64,000 nucleotides of DNA, taken from contig CAVSSL010000014.1 of NCBI GenBank assembly GCA_963730585.1, positions 1 through 64,000 on the forward strand. The letters are read 5' to 3'. This stretch comes from Pedococcus_A sp963730585 (lineage in GTDB: Bacteria; Actinomycetota; Actinomycetes; Actinomycetales; Dermatophilaceae). Both the position numbers and the translations under genes were made by a program. This document shows positions 16,077 through 24,933 of the stretch, one piece after another (the first letter of the stretch is position 1; every line of letters starts with the position of its first letter). The notes under the pieces were generated by a model, which saw nothing but the letters and a program-made list of their open reading frames with translations, had not been told where the DNA came from and did no database searches.

Positions 16077-16448
16077 ATGCGCGCTATCAACCAACGGGTG
16101 TCCAGGATCAGGTCACGGCGGGCCCTTCGGGACTCCGCCCCCACCCCCGGCGTGGAGGTCCTGCCCCCGGCAGACGACCTGCGGCACGTCCCGACAACGA
16201 CCCGCCTGGGGCTCCCCGAGCGGCTCGAGGGCATCGAGGGGGCCGACGCGGACGGCCTGCTGATCACGCGTCAGCGAGCCGGGTTCTACGTGCTCTCAGA
16301 CGCCTCGGGCCAGGTCGTCGGCCGCATCTCCGGCGACTACGTCGTCGGGTTCACGGCGTACTACCGCGGCGCCTCCGAGCTCTTCGACGACCTCGAGTCG
16401 GCGAAGGCCACCATCGCGGAGCTGCACGCCCGCGAGACCAGCGTCTGA
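16077..16448 (+). CDS. Hypothetical protein, 123 residues
   Basis: A basic N-terminus (MRAINQRVSRIRSRRALRDS) is followed by a compact domain: LLITRQRAGFYVLSDASGQVVGRISGDYVVGFTAYYRG and a helix ELFDDLESAKATIAEL. The beta-rich middle reads like a small substrate- or nucleic-acid-binding fold, but I do not recognise the family. It has no cysteines or membrane segments. It converges with the phosphatase gene that ends 31 bases further on. Confidence 0.6.
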   Translation: MRAINQRVSRIRSRRALRDSAPTPGVEVLPPADDLRHVPTTTRLGLPERLEGIEGADADGLLITRQRAGFYVLSDASGQVVGRISGDYVVGFTAYYRGASELFDDLESAKATIAELHARETSV

Positions 16449-16478
16449 CGGACCGGGCAGGTCGGGAGGTCCGGTCCC

Positions 16479-18653
16479 CTACGCCTCGGTCCCACTCCGG
16501 CCGGGTGGCGGCACGTCGACCTCGAACCAGACGGTCGAGCCCGTGGCGCTGCGGTGGGTGCCGAAGGCGCTGCTGAGGCTGCGCACCAGCTGCAGCCCTC
16601 GGCCTCGGGTGGCGGAACCACCCTGGGCCGTGGTCGTGGGCAGGCCGCGGGCGCCGGTGTCGCTGACGCTGCAGGTCAGCCGCGGGCCGTCGAGCTCCAG
16701 GCTGACGTGGGCGTCGGTGCTCGCGTGCAGCACCACGTTGGTCACCAGCTCCGAGAGCCCCGTGACGACAGCGAACTGCACGTCCTCCCCGATGCCCCAG
16801 ACGGCCATCTGGCTGCGTGCCCAGTCCCGTGCCGGGCGCACGGCCTCCGGCAGAGGAGGCACGACCAGGCTCGCCCGGCGGTGTTCGATCGAGCTGCGTC
16901 CGACGGCGAGCAGGGCACAGTCGTCCTCGAAACCACCGGCCGCGGCCATGGCCTCGACCACGTGCTGGCACACGCCGCGCGGGCTGTCGGTGGGCACGGA
17001 CTCCAGCGCCTGCAGCAGTCGGCTCTCGCCCTCGTCCAACGTCCGGGAGCGGCGCTCGAGCAGCCCGTCCGTGAATGCGAGCAACACCTCTCCCACGTCG
17101 ATCTTGATCGTCTGCACCGGCCGGGGGCCGCCCAGCCCCAGCGGCGGACCACTCACGAGGTCGACGATGTGGGGTCGTGGGCCCGCACCGGCCTGGGATG
17201 TCCCCAGCTCACCACGCGCCGGCAGGAGCGCCGGCGGGCAGTGTCCGGCACTGGCCAGGGTGAGCTCACCGCTGTGCGTCTCGAGCAGGCCGTAGAGCAT
17301 GGTGACGAACAGCTCCCCGCCGAACCCGCCGCCGAAGCCGGTGCCGCCGCCCTGCTGGTGCGGCTGGCCCGCCGAGACCGCATCGGGCCACAGGGCGTCG
17401 AGACCGGCGACCAGCTCGTCGAGCACCGACAGCACGGACTCCGGCTCGGGGTTGGAGATGGCCGCGCCCCGGGCCGCCGCACGGATCTGACCCATCACCG
17501 TCGCAGCGGCGACACCGCGGCCCATGACGTCGCCGATGACCAGGACGAGGCGGCCGTCAGAGATCGAGAAGGCGTCATAGAAGTCGCCGCCGGCAACCGA
17601 CCCCGTGGTCACCGGTTCGTAGCGTCCGGCCAGGGTGAACGACCGCGCCTGCGGCAGCACCTGGGGCAGGAGGGCCCGCTGGAGCAGCTCGGCGGTGTTG
17701 CGCTCGCGGTCGAGGAGCTGGGCCCGCGCGATGGCCTGCCCGACCAGGGCCGCGGCGGACATCAACATGGTGTAGGCGTCCGCGGGCAGCGCGTTGCTCT
17801 GCAACCGCAGGATGACGGCACCTGTGTGCCCGTCCGTGGGCATGGGCAGCACGACGAGGTCGTCGTCCTGGGCCAGGCCTTCTCCCGCCAGGGCACGGTG
17901 CACGGCGTGCCGCTCGTCACCGGTCAGGGGAACCCAGATGAGGGGCAGCCGCTCCTCGAGCGGGGAGATGACCTCCTCCGCGCGGTACCGGGTCGCCCGG
18001 AACTCCCCCGTCGTCGCGCCAGGCCGCGACTCCTCCGGCAGGCAGATCACGATCTCGACGGCCGGGAGCGTGAGTGCGGCGTGGTGCAGCGCCACCTTGC
18101 AGACGTCGTCGACGGTGGCCGCCACCGCGAGCGCACGGGCCAGGCTGGCGACCTCCTGGATCCGTTCGACGCCCTCAGTGGTCTCGAGCACCATGTGGAG
18201 CACGCCGACGACCTCGCCGCTGTCGTCGCGCACCGGTGAGGCCGCTCGGGTGTAGTAGCCGTCGTCGAGCCCGACGGTCGTGGGTCGCCCGCGCCGCAGG
18301 GCCAGGCGGACGCCGTTCTCCAGGAACGGCTCGCCGGTCTCGAGCACCCGCAGGAACGCCGCACCGACGTTGGGCTGGTCCCAGACCTCGGCCACGGCCT
18401 CGCGGGTGGGTCGCCCGAAGACGTCCGGGTGCTTGGAGCCGAGCAGCTCGGCGAAGGCGTCGTTGTAGACCATCTCCAGCGCCGGACCGTGCTGGTAGCA
18501 CAGCGGCAGGGGCGACTCCAGCAGCGTGGTGACGACGTGGTCAACTGCTGACGACCACTCCGCGCGGGGCCCGAGGGACGTGGTCGACCAGTCGCGAGCA
18601 CCAAGCAGCTCGGCTGCGGTCACTGCGGCGCGTGGTTCCACCGAAAAGCCCAC
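16479..18653 (-). CDS. PAS/GAF/SpoIIE phosphatase with a C-terminal HATPase (RsbW-like) domain
   Basis: 724 residues: PAS-like at about 20-165 (SPLPLCYQHGPALEMVYNDAFAELLG), GAF at about 165-320, SpoIIE/PP2C at about 330-585 (GGDFYDAF, GDVMGRG, FTDGLLERRSR, DDCALLAVG) and a GHKL/HATPase domain at about 600-715 (GLSELVTNVVLHA, SVSDTGARG, RGRGLQLVRSL). The fusion puts phosphatase and anti-sigma-type kinase modules in one chain, a layout common in Actinobacteria and useful for partner switching. It is the third SpoIIE-type protein in 9 kb. The start at GTG 18653 is uncertain; a second GTG lies four codons on. Confidence 0.88.
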   Translation of the reverse strand: MGFSVEPRAAVTAAELLGARDWSTTSLGPRAEWSSAVDHVVTTLLESPLPLCYQHGPALEMVYNDAFAELLGSKHPDVFGRPTREAVAEVWDQPNVGAAFLRVLETGEPFLENGVRLALRRGRPTTVGLDDGYYTRAASPVRDDSGEVVGVLHMVLETTEGVERIQEVASLARALAVAATVDDVCKVALHHAALTLPAVEIVICLPEESRPGATTGEFRATRYRAEEVISPLEERLPLIWVPLTGDERHAVHRALAGEGLAQDDDLVVLPMPTDGHTGAVILRLQSNALPADAYTMLMSAAALVGQAIARAQLLDRERNTAELLQRALLPQVLPQARSFTLAGRYEPVTTGSVAGGDFYDAFSISDGRLVLVIGDVMGRGVAAATVMGQIRAAARGAAISNPEPESVLSVLDELVAGLDALWPDAVSAGQPHQQGGGTGFGGGFGGELFVTMLYGLLETHSGELTLASAGHCPPALLPARGELGTSQAGAGPRPHIVDLVSGPPLGLGGPRPVQTIKIDVGEVLLAFTDGLLERRSRTLDEGESRLLQALESVPTDSPRGVCQHVVEAMAAAGGFEDDCALLAVGRSSIEHRRASLVVPPLPEAVRPARDWARSQMAVWGIGEDVQFAVVTGLSELVTNVVLHASTDAHVSLELDGPRLTCSVSDTGARGLPTTTAQGGSATRGRGLQLVRSLSSAFGTHRSATGSTVWFEVDVPPPGRSGTEA

Positions 18654-18781
18654 CCCTTAAAGGCCCCTGCTTCCCAGACGAGACTAGACCCGCTCCGTCA
18701 CGCGCGGGACGTTATGGCCAGATCCGCCGCATCCGTCGGATCCGCCAGTTCCGTCCCGTCCGCCCCTGTGTGGGCAGGCGG

Positions 18782-20917
18782 TCAGACGGAGCCGGTGGGG
18801 GCGCCGGCGGAGGCCTCCGGAGCGACCTGGTCGACGAGGAAGGCCCACTCCCACGCGACCTGCCGCCACGCGTCGTAGCGGCCGCTCTTCCCACCGTGGC
18901 CGGCGACCATCTCGGTGCGCAGCAGGATGGGTCGCTCGCCGGGGTCGTTGGTCACGGTCTCCCGCAGCTGCGCCACCCACTTGGCGGGCTCGGTGAAGAA
19001 CACCCTGGTGTCGTTGAGACTGGTCGTGGCGAGGATCGCGGGGTACTGCGCCGGCCGGACGTTCTCGTACGGCGAGTACTCCTTCATGTAGGCGTAGACC
19101 TCGGGATCCTCGAGGGGGTTGCCCCACTCCTCCCACTCCACCACGGTGAGCGGCAGGGTCGGGTCGAGGATCGTGGTGAGGGCGTCGACGAACGGCACCG
19201 ACGCGTGCACCGCGCGGAAGCGCTCCGGCGCGAGGTTCACCGCCGCGCCGATGAGCAGGCCACCCGCCGAACCGCCCTCGGCCGCGAGGCGGTCGGGCGC
19301 GACCCACCCGGAGTCCGCGAGGTGGGCGGCGCAGTCGACAAAATCGGTGAAGGTGTTCTTCTTCGACAGCAGCTTGCCCTCGTCGTACCACGCGCGGCCC
19401 ATCTCGCCGCCGCCGCGCACGTGGGCGATCGCGTAGACGAACCCGCGCTGCAGCAGCGAGAGCCGGGCCACGGAGAAGTAAGGGTCCGAGGACGCCTCAT
19501 ACGAGCCGTATGCCGTGAGCAGGCCCGGGTGCGTGCCATCCGGCGTCGTGCCCTTGGGGTAGACCAGGGACATCGGCACCTTCGTGCCGTCGCGGGCGGT
19601 CACCCACTCGCGTCGCTGCTCGAAGTCCTCGGGGTCGTAGCCGCCCCGCACCTCCTGGCGCTTGAGCACCGTGAAGCTGCGGCTGGCGACGTCGTAGTCG
19701 GAGACCGTCTTCGGCGTGACCATCGACTCGAACACCACCTGGATGCTCGGCGTCGCGCTCTCCGGGTTGTCGCCGAGGCCCACCTGGTAGACCGGCTGGT
19801 CGAACGGCAGGTCGTGGGCCGCACCGAAGCCGGCCTCGGCGACGTCGTCGCGCGGGAGCAGGCGCAGCGCGGTGAGCCCGTCGCGGCGCAGCGACAGCAC
19901 GGCGAAGTCGTCGAAGGCGTCGATGCCCTGGAACCGCTCGCCCTTCTCGGCCTTCAGCAGCGGGCGCCACTCCTCGTGGCTGGTGCAGTCCAGCGGGGCC
20001 CAGGCCAGGTCGGAGTCGGGGTTGTCGGCGTTGTGCACGACCAGCAGGCGGTCGCGGGCCGGCTCGACCTCGTACTCGACGCCCTCACGGCGCGGTGCGA
20101 CGACCCGGAACTCCCCCGTCGGGTCGGCCGCGTCGAGCAGGCGCACCTCGGAGCTCGTCTTCGAGCCGATGCCGATCATCAACCAGCGGTCGTCGCGGGA
20201 GGTGCCGACGCCCATCCAGAAGCGCGGGTCGGCCTCCTCGTAGACGAGCACGTCCTGCTCGGCCGGGGCCCCCACGTCGTGGCGCCACACCTGGTGGGGG
20301 CGCCACGACTCGTCGACCCGGGTGTAGAAGACGTGACGGGCGTCGAGCGAGAACGCGCAGCCGTAGCCGATCTCGGTCACGGCCTCGTCCACCACGGAGC
20401 CGGTGTCCAGGTCCTTGATGCGCAGGGCGAACCGCTCGTCGCCCTGGGTGTCCACGGCATACCCGAGCCAGCGGTGGTCGGCGCTCACGGTCAGCGCGCC
20501 GAGCGAGAAGAAGTCGTGGCCCTCCGCCTCGACGTTGCCGTCGAGCAGGACCTGCTCGCCCGCGACCTCGCTGCCCGGCTCCGGCTCCGGGCGGCTCGGG
20601 TGCTCGCCCACCGGCGCCCGGCAGTGCGCGGCGTACTGGGCTCCCTCGAAGGTGCGCGAGTAGTACCACCAGCCGCCGCTGCGCACCGGCACGGTCAGGT
20701 CGGTCTCCTTCGTCCGCGAGCGGATCTCCTCGAAGAGGGCCTGCCGCAGGGGCTCGAGGTGCGCGGTCATCTCCTCCGCGTAGGCGTTCTCGGCCTCGAG
20801 GTGCGCGACGACCTGCGGGTCGGACTTGTCGCGCAGCCACTCGTAGTGGTCGATGACGCGGTCGCCGTGGTGCTCGCGGAGGTGCTCGCGGCGGGGCGCG
20901 GAGGGCGGGGTCGGCAT
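18782..20917 (-). CDS. ptrB: Oligopeptidase B (S9A prolyl oligopeptidase family)
   Basis: 711 residues. An N-terminal beta-propeller (from REHHGDRVIDHYEWLRDKSDPQV) shields the active site, and the C-terminal alpha/beta-hydrolase carries the Ser nucleophile in GGSAGGLLIG near residue 550, followed by VPFVDALTTILDPTLPLT. The family cleaves after basic residues in short peptides and is cytosolic; no signal peptide is seen. TACAGT six bases before the ATG indicates leaderless expression, and a GTATGCCG motif (20927-20934) overlaps that -10 element. It is followed by a clear gap before the SpoIIE gene. Confidence 0.92.
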   Translation of the reverse strand: MPTPPSAPRREHLREHHGDRVIDHYEWLRDKSDPQVVAHLEAENAYAEEMTAHLEPLRQALFEEIRSRTKETDLTVPVRSGGWWYYSRTFEGAQYAAHCRAPVGEHPSRPEPEPGSEVAGEQVLLDGNVEAEGHDFFSLGALTVSADHRWLGYAVDTQGDERFALRIKDLDTGSVVDEAVTEIGYGCAFSLDARHVFYTRVDESWRPHQVWRHDVGAPAEQDVLVYEEADPRFWMGVGTSRDDRWLMIGIGSKTSSEVRLLDAADPTGEFRVVAPRREGVEYEVEPARDRLLVVHNADNPDSDLAWAPLDCTSHEEWRPLLKAEKGERFQGIDAFDDFAVLSLRRDGLTALRLLPRDDVAEAGFGAAHDLPFDQPVYQVGLGDNPESATPSIQVVFESMVTPKTVSDYDVASRSFTVLKRQEVRGGYDPEDFEQRREWVTARDGTKVPMSLVYPKGTTPDGTHPGLLTAYGSYEASSDPYFSVARLSLLQRGFVYAIAHVRGGGEMGRAWYDEGKLLSKKNTFTDFVDCAAHLADSGWVAPDRLAAEGGSAGGLLIGAAVNLAPERFRAVHASVPFVDALTTILDPTLPLTVVEWEEWGNPLEDPEVYAYMKEYSPYENVRPAQYPAILATTSLNDTRVFFTEPAKWVAQLRETVTNDPGERPILLRTEMVAGHGGKSGRYDAWRQVAWEWAFLVDQVAPEASAGAPTGSV

Positions 20918-20923
20918 GGGAGC

Positions 20924-20929
20924 ACTGTA
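20924..20929 (-). promoter_or_regulatory. -10 element TACAGT, leaderless ptrB
   Basis: TACAGT on the minus strand is six bases upstream of the ATG at 20917. It shares bases with the dispersed 8-mer at 20927-20934. Confidence 0.5.
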
Positions 20930-20945
20930 TGCCGGGTGTGGACGG

Positions 20946-20981
20946 CGAGGGCCGCACCCCCTTGCGGGAGTGCGGCCCTCG
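20946..20981 (-). terminator. Terminator downstream of dnaE
   Basis: The arms cgagggccgcac (20946-20957) and gtgcggccctcg (20970-20981) are perfectly complementary over 12 bases, with further G/C pairing inside the loop. The hairpin lies 45 bases past the dnaE stop and before the ptrB promoter. Confidence 0.7.
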
Positions 20982-21025
20982 TGTGGACGGCCGGCGACCG
21001 GGGCTGGCTGGCCCGACCGGGTCTG

Positions 21026-24000
21026 CTAACCGGAGAGGCAGCGTGACCCGAGGATGACCTTCAGGTCGCTGAACAGGGCCTCGGTGGCGTTGACCCGGTA
21101 GCTGTCGTCGAGCTTCATGAGCACCGACCGGCCGGCCTGGCTGAGCCGGACGTGCACCTCGGTCGACCCGGGGTGCGAGCTCAGCACGGTCTTCAGCTGC
21201 TCGATCTTGCCGGCGGTCGCCCGGGTGGTCTCCATGGTGACGATGACGGGTCCCCGGGGGCCGTCGGTGATGTCGGGCAGCGTCAGGTCCTGCGCGTAGA
21301 TCGACACGGAGTCGTCGCGCCGGTTCACCCGGCCCTTGACCGCGACCACCTTGTCGTGGCCGAGCATCGTCGAGACGGTCATGTAGGCCGACGGGAAGAA
21401 CAGGCACTCGATGGCACCCTCGAGGTCCTCCACCGTGACGATCGCCCAGAGGTCGCCCTTCTTGGTGCGCTTGACCTGCAGGCCGGTGATGAGGCCGGCG
21501 ATCTGCACCGTCGAGCCCTCCGGCTTGCCGTCCTCGCCGGTCAGCGACGCGATCGAGGTGTCGGCGTGCTGGGAGAGGACGTGCTCGATGCCGAAGAGGG
21601 GGTGGTCGGAGACGTAGAGGCCGAGCATCTCGCGCTCGAAGCCCAGCAGCGTCTGCTTGTCCCACTCGGCCGTCGGGATGGGCGGCAGCACCGAGTCGTC
21701 GAACCCGATGCCGCCCTCGTCGTCGCCGAACCCGCCGAACAACGAGTCCTGGCCGATGGCCTCCTGGCGCTTGATGTCGATGAAGTGGTCGATGTAGTCC
21801 TCGTGCACGCGGACCAGCCCCTGGCGGCTCTCCTGCATGCCGTCGAAGGCGCCGCCCCTGATGAGCGACTCGACGGTGCGCTTGTTGCAGACCACCGCCG
21901 GGGACTTGGACAGGAAGTCCTTGAAGGAGGTGAAGCGGCCCTTCTCCTCGCGGGCGGCCACGATCGCGTCGACGACGTTGCGGCCAACGTTGCGGATCGC
22001 CTCGAGCCCGAAGCGGATGTCGGTGCCGACGGCGGCGAAGTTGGCGACCGACTCGTTGACGTCGGGCGGCAGCACCTTGATGCCCATGCGGCGGCACTCA
22101 CCCAGGTAGAGCGCCGACTTGTCCTTGTCGTCGCGGACGCTGGTCAGCAGCGCGGCCATGTACTCGGCCGGGTAGTTGGCCTTGAGGTAGCCGGTCCAGT
22201 ACGACACGAGGCCGTAGGCGGCGGTGTGGGCCTTGTTGAACGCGTAGTCGGAGAACGGGAGCAGGATGCTCCAGAGGGTCTGGATCGACTCCTTCGAGTA
22301 GCCGTTGTCGAGCATGCCCTGCTCGAAGTTGGCGAACTCGGCGTCGAGGACCTCCTTCTTCTTCTTGCCCATCGCGCGGCGGAGCAGGTCCGCGCTGCCG
22401 AGGGTGTAGCCCGCGAGCTTCTGGGCGATCTCCATGACCTGCTCCTGATAGATGATCAGGCCGTAGGTCATGCCCAGGATGGGCTCGAGCGCCTCGGTGA
22501 GGTCGGGGTGGATGTAGTCGATGTCCTGCTTGCCGTTCTTGCGCAGGGCGAAGTTGGTGTGGGCGTTGGCGCCCATCGGGCCGGGGCGGTAGAGCGCGAG
22601 CGCCGCGGAGATGTCCTCGAAGTTGTCCGGCTGCATCAGCCGCAGCAGCGAGCGCATGCCGCCGCCGTCGAGCTGGAAGACGCCGAGGGTGTCGCCCCGG
22701 CCGAGCAGCTCGTAGGTGGCCTTGTCGGTCATGTCCTTGGACAGCGCGTCGAGGTCGATCTCCTCGCCGCGGTTCATCCGGATGTTCTCGATGGCGTCGT
22801 CGAGGATGGTCAGGTTCCGCAGGCCGAGGAAGTCCATCTTGACCAGGCCGAGCGTCTCGCAGCTCGGGTAGTCGAACTGCGTGATGATCTGGCCGTCCTG
22901 CTCGCGGCGCATGATCGGGATGACGTCGATCAGCGGCTCGCTCGACATGATGACGCCGGCCGCGTGCACGCCCCACTGCCGCTTCAGGCCCTCGAGGCCC
23001 TTGGCGGTCTCGACGACCTCCTTGGCGTGCGGCTCGGACTCGACGAGCGTGCGGAACTCCACACCCTCGCCGTAGCGCGCGTGGGTCGGGTCGTAGATGC
23101 CCGACAGCGGCACGCCCTTGCCCATGACGTCCGGCGGCATGGCCTTGGTGAGCTTCTCGCCCATGGAGAAGGGGTGGCCCATGACGCGCGAGGCGTCCTT
23201 GACGGCCTGCTTGGCCTTGATGGTGCCGTAGGTGACGATCTGGGCGACGCGCTCCTCGCCGTACTTCTCCGTCACGTACTTGATGACCTCGCCCCGCCGG
23301 CGCTCGTCGAAGTCGACGTCGAAGTCGGGCATCGACTTCCGCTCGGGGTTGAGGAACCGCTCGAAGATCAGGCCGTGCGGGATCGGGTCGAGGTCGGTGA
23401 TCTTCATCGCGTAGGCGCACATGGAGCCCGCACCGGAGCCGCGGCCCGGGCCCACCCGGATGCCGTTGCTCTTCGCCCACTTGATGAAGTCGGCGACGAC
23501 GAGGAAGTACCCGGCATACCCCTTGCTGACGATGACGTTGATCTCGAACTCGGCCTGCGTGCGGGCGTAGTCGGGCACGCCCTCGGGGAAGCGCTCGTGG
23601 AGGCCGGTCTCGACCTCCTTGACGAACCACGACTCCTCGTTCTCCCCCGGCGGGCAGGGGAAGCGCGGCATGTAGCGGCCCTCCCCCTCGGTGAAGGAGA
23701 CCTCGCACATCTCGGCGATGCGCAGGGTGTTGTCGCAGGCCTCCGGCAGCTCGCGCCACAGGTGGCGCATCTCGGCCGGGCTCTTGAGGTAGAAGCTGTC
23801 GGCGTCGAACTTGAACCGGTTGGGGTCCATCAGGGTCGAGCCGGACTGCACGCACAGCAGCGCCGCGTGGGCGGTGGCGTCCTCGGGCTTGGTGTAGTGC
23901 AGGTCGTTGGTGGCGACGAGCGGGATGTTGAGCTCGCGGGCCAGGCGCAGCAGGTCCTTCTGCACCTGCCGCTCGATGCCCAGACCGTGGTCCATGAGCT

Positions 24001-24586
24001 CGCAGAAGAAGTTCTCGGCGCCGAAGATGTCGCGGAAGTCGGAGGCCGCCTGCAGCGCCTCGTTCCACTGGCCGAGGCGCAGTCGGGTCTGGATCTCGCC
24101 CGACGGGCACCCGGTGGTGGCGATGAGCCCCTGGCCGTAGGTCTGGAGCAGCTCCTTGTCCATGCGGGGCTTGAAGTAGTAGCCCTCGAGGCTGGCCAGG
24201 GAGGACATGCGGAAGAGGTTGTGCATGCCGTTGTTGTTCTTCGCCAGCAGCGTCATGTGGGTGTAGGCACCCGAGCCGGAGACGTCGTCGCGACCGCCGT
24301 CGCCGTACTTGACCCGCGTCTTGTCGGTGCGGTGCGTACCCGGCGTCAGGTAGGCCTCGACGCCGATGATCGGCTTGACGTCGTACTTGCGGGCCTTGGA
24401 CCAGAACTCGTAGGCGCCGAAGACGTAGCCGTGGTCGGTGGTCGCCACCGCCGGCATGCCCATCTCGGCAGCCGTCCTGAACAGGTCGTCGATCCTGGCC
24501 GCACCGTCGAGCATCGAGTACTCGGTGTGCACGTGCAGGTGGACGAAGCTGTCCTTGGACGAGGGCGAGGCGGGCTGTGCTGACAT
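21026..24586 (-). CDS. dnaE: DNA polymerase III alpha subunit
   Basis: 1186 residues, normal for the replicative actinobacterial DnaE1. The N-terminal PHP domain opens with FVHLHVHTEYSMLDGAARIDDLF and ATTDHGYVFGAYEFW. The palm is marked by VGPGRGSGAGSMCAYAMKITDLDP and PDFDVDFDERRRGEV, which carry the catalytic aspartates. The thumb/fingers, the FNKAHTAAYG loop, a helix-hairpin-helix region and a C-terminal OB-fold (VQIAGLITGLQVKRTKKGDLWAIVTVEDLEG) follow. TATGAT lies eight bases upstream of the ATG, so the transcript is leaderless or nearly so. It is an essential replication gene transcribed alone. Confidence 0.97.
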   Translation of the reverse strand: MSAQPASPSSKDSFVHLHVHTEYSMLDGAARIDDLFRTAAEMGMPAVATTDHGYVFGAYEFWSKARKYDVKPIIGVEAYLTPGTHRTDKTRVKYGDGGRDDVSGSGAYTHMTLLAKNNNGMHNLFRMSSLASLEGYYFKPRMDKELLQTYGQGLIATTGCPSGEIQTRLRLGQWNEALQAASDFRDIFGAENFFCELMDHGLGIERQVQKDLLRLARELNIPLVATNDLHYTKPEDATAHAALLCVQSGSTLMDPNRFKFDADSFYLKSPAEMRHLWRELPEACDNTLRIAEMCEVSFTEGEGRYMPRFPCPPGENEESWFVKEVETGLHERFPEGVPDYARTQAEFEINVIVSKGYAGYFLVVADFIKWAKSNGIRVGPGRGSGAGSMCAYAMKITDLDPIPHGLIFERFLNPERKSMPDFDVDFDERRRGEVIKYVTEKYGEERVAQIVTYGTIKAKQAVKDASRVMGHPFSMGEKLTKAMPPDVMGKGVPLSGIYDPTHARYGEGVEFRTLVESEPHAKEVVETAKGLEGLKRQWGVHAAGVIMSSEPLIDVIPIMRREQDGQIITQFDYPSCETLGLVKMDFLGLRNLTILDDAIENIRMNRGEEIDLDALSKDMTDKATYELLGRGDTLGVFQLDGGGMRSLLRLMQPDNFEDISAALALYRPGPMGANAHTNFALRKNGKQDIDYIHPDLTEALEPILGMTYGLIIYQEQVMEIAQKLAGYTLGSADLLRRAMGKKKKEVLDAEFANFEQGMLDNGYSKESIQTLWSILLPFSDYAFNKAHTAAYGLVSYWTGYLKANYPAEYMAALLTSVRDDKDKSALYLGECRRMGIKVLPPDVNESVANFAAVGTDIRFGLEAIRNVGRNVVDAIVAAREEKGRFTSFKDFLSKSPAVVCNKRTVESLIRGGAFDGMQESRQGLVRVHEDYIDHFIDIKRQEAIGQDSLFGGFGDDEGGIGFDDSVLPPIPTAEWDKQTLLGFEREMLGLYVSDHPLFGIEHVLSQHADTSIASLTGEDGKPEGSTVQIAGLITGLQVKRTKKGDLWAIVTVEDLEGAIECLFFPSAYMTVSTMLGHDKVVAVKGRVNRRDDSVSIYAQDLTLPDITDGPRGPVIVTMETTRATAGKIEQLKTVLSSHPGSTEVHVRLSQAGRSVLMKLDDSYRVNATEALFSDLKVILGSRCLSG

Positions 24587-24657
24587 CGTCGACGATCATA
24601 AGCCGCCGCACCGACACCCTTCGGCGTGTCGCCTCGAGTGTCGCGCGCCACCCCCAC

Positions 24658-24690
24658 GGTATGCCGCGGGGCCGGGCCCCGCGGCACACC
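24658..24690 (-). terminator. Hairpin with one intact and one degraded GTATGCCG motif
   Basis: Arms of 16 bases, ggtatgccgcggggcc (24658-24673) and ggccccgcggcacacc (24675-24690), pair with one mismatch, which falls inside the motif (CGGCACAC instead of CGGCATAC). It follows the small open frame 24712-24864 on the minus strand. Confidence 0.55.
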
Positions 24691-24711
24691 TCCCCCCGTC
24701 CCCCCGTCCCC

Positions 24712-24864
24712 TCAGCGGGGCAGGAAGGCCACTGGTGCGGAGGCCTGGGCCTCTTGGGGCCAGAGCCTTCCGCCGGAGTACAGCGCCAGCTTCGGACGGT
24801 GCTCCCCCGTCGTGGAGACCAGCAGCGCTCCGAGGACGACGTCGGGGCCGCGTGTGTCCTGCAC
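24712..24864 (-). CDS. Possible small or remnant gene, 50 residues
   Basis: The frame from GTG 24864 reads VQDTRGPDVVLGALLVSTTGEHR and ends GGRLWPQEAQASAPVAFLPR. Its composition looks more like real protein than the shadow frames nearby, and it sits between two terminator-like hairpins. No Shine-Dalgarno or -10 is convincing and I do not recognise it. It may be a gene fragment. Confidence 0.25.
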   Translation of the reverse strand: MQDTRGPDVVLGALLVSTTGEHRPKLALYSGGRLWPQEAQASAPVAFLPR

Positions 24865-24872
24865 GAGGACGA

Positions 24873-24915
24873 GGTGAGGTATGCCGCGTGGCTGGGCCAC
24901 GCGGCATACCTCACC
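24873..24915 (-). terminator. rluD terminator built from inverted GTATGCCG motifs
   Basis: A perfect 20-bp stem: ggtgaggtatgccgcgtggc (24873-24892) and its complement (24896-24915) around a three-base loop. Each arm holds one copy of the dispersed 8-mer (24879-24886 plus, 24902-24909 minus). The hairpin starts 18 bases past the rluD stop. Confidence 0.8.
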
Positions 24916-24933
24916 GTCGTTCGGCGTGAGCCG

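Larger units (their letters stand above)
24587..24933. other. Intergenic region between rluD and dnaE, with two hairpins
   Basis: A 347-base gap. From right to left it contains the rluD terminator hairpin (24873-24915), a short open frame (24712-24864), a second hairpin (24658-24690), and the dnaE promoter with TATGAT at 24600-24595. Three intact GTATGCCG motifs and one with a single mismatch are in the hairpin arms. Confidence 0.7.

Noticed and set aside
21152..24583. A 1143-codon open frame on the strand opposite dnaE
   Set aside because: It is the expected antisense shadow of a G+C-rich gene with strong third-position bias; its protein is Val/Leu/Arg/Asp-rich with no motif, while dnaE has full family signatures.
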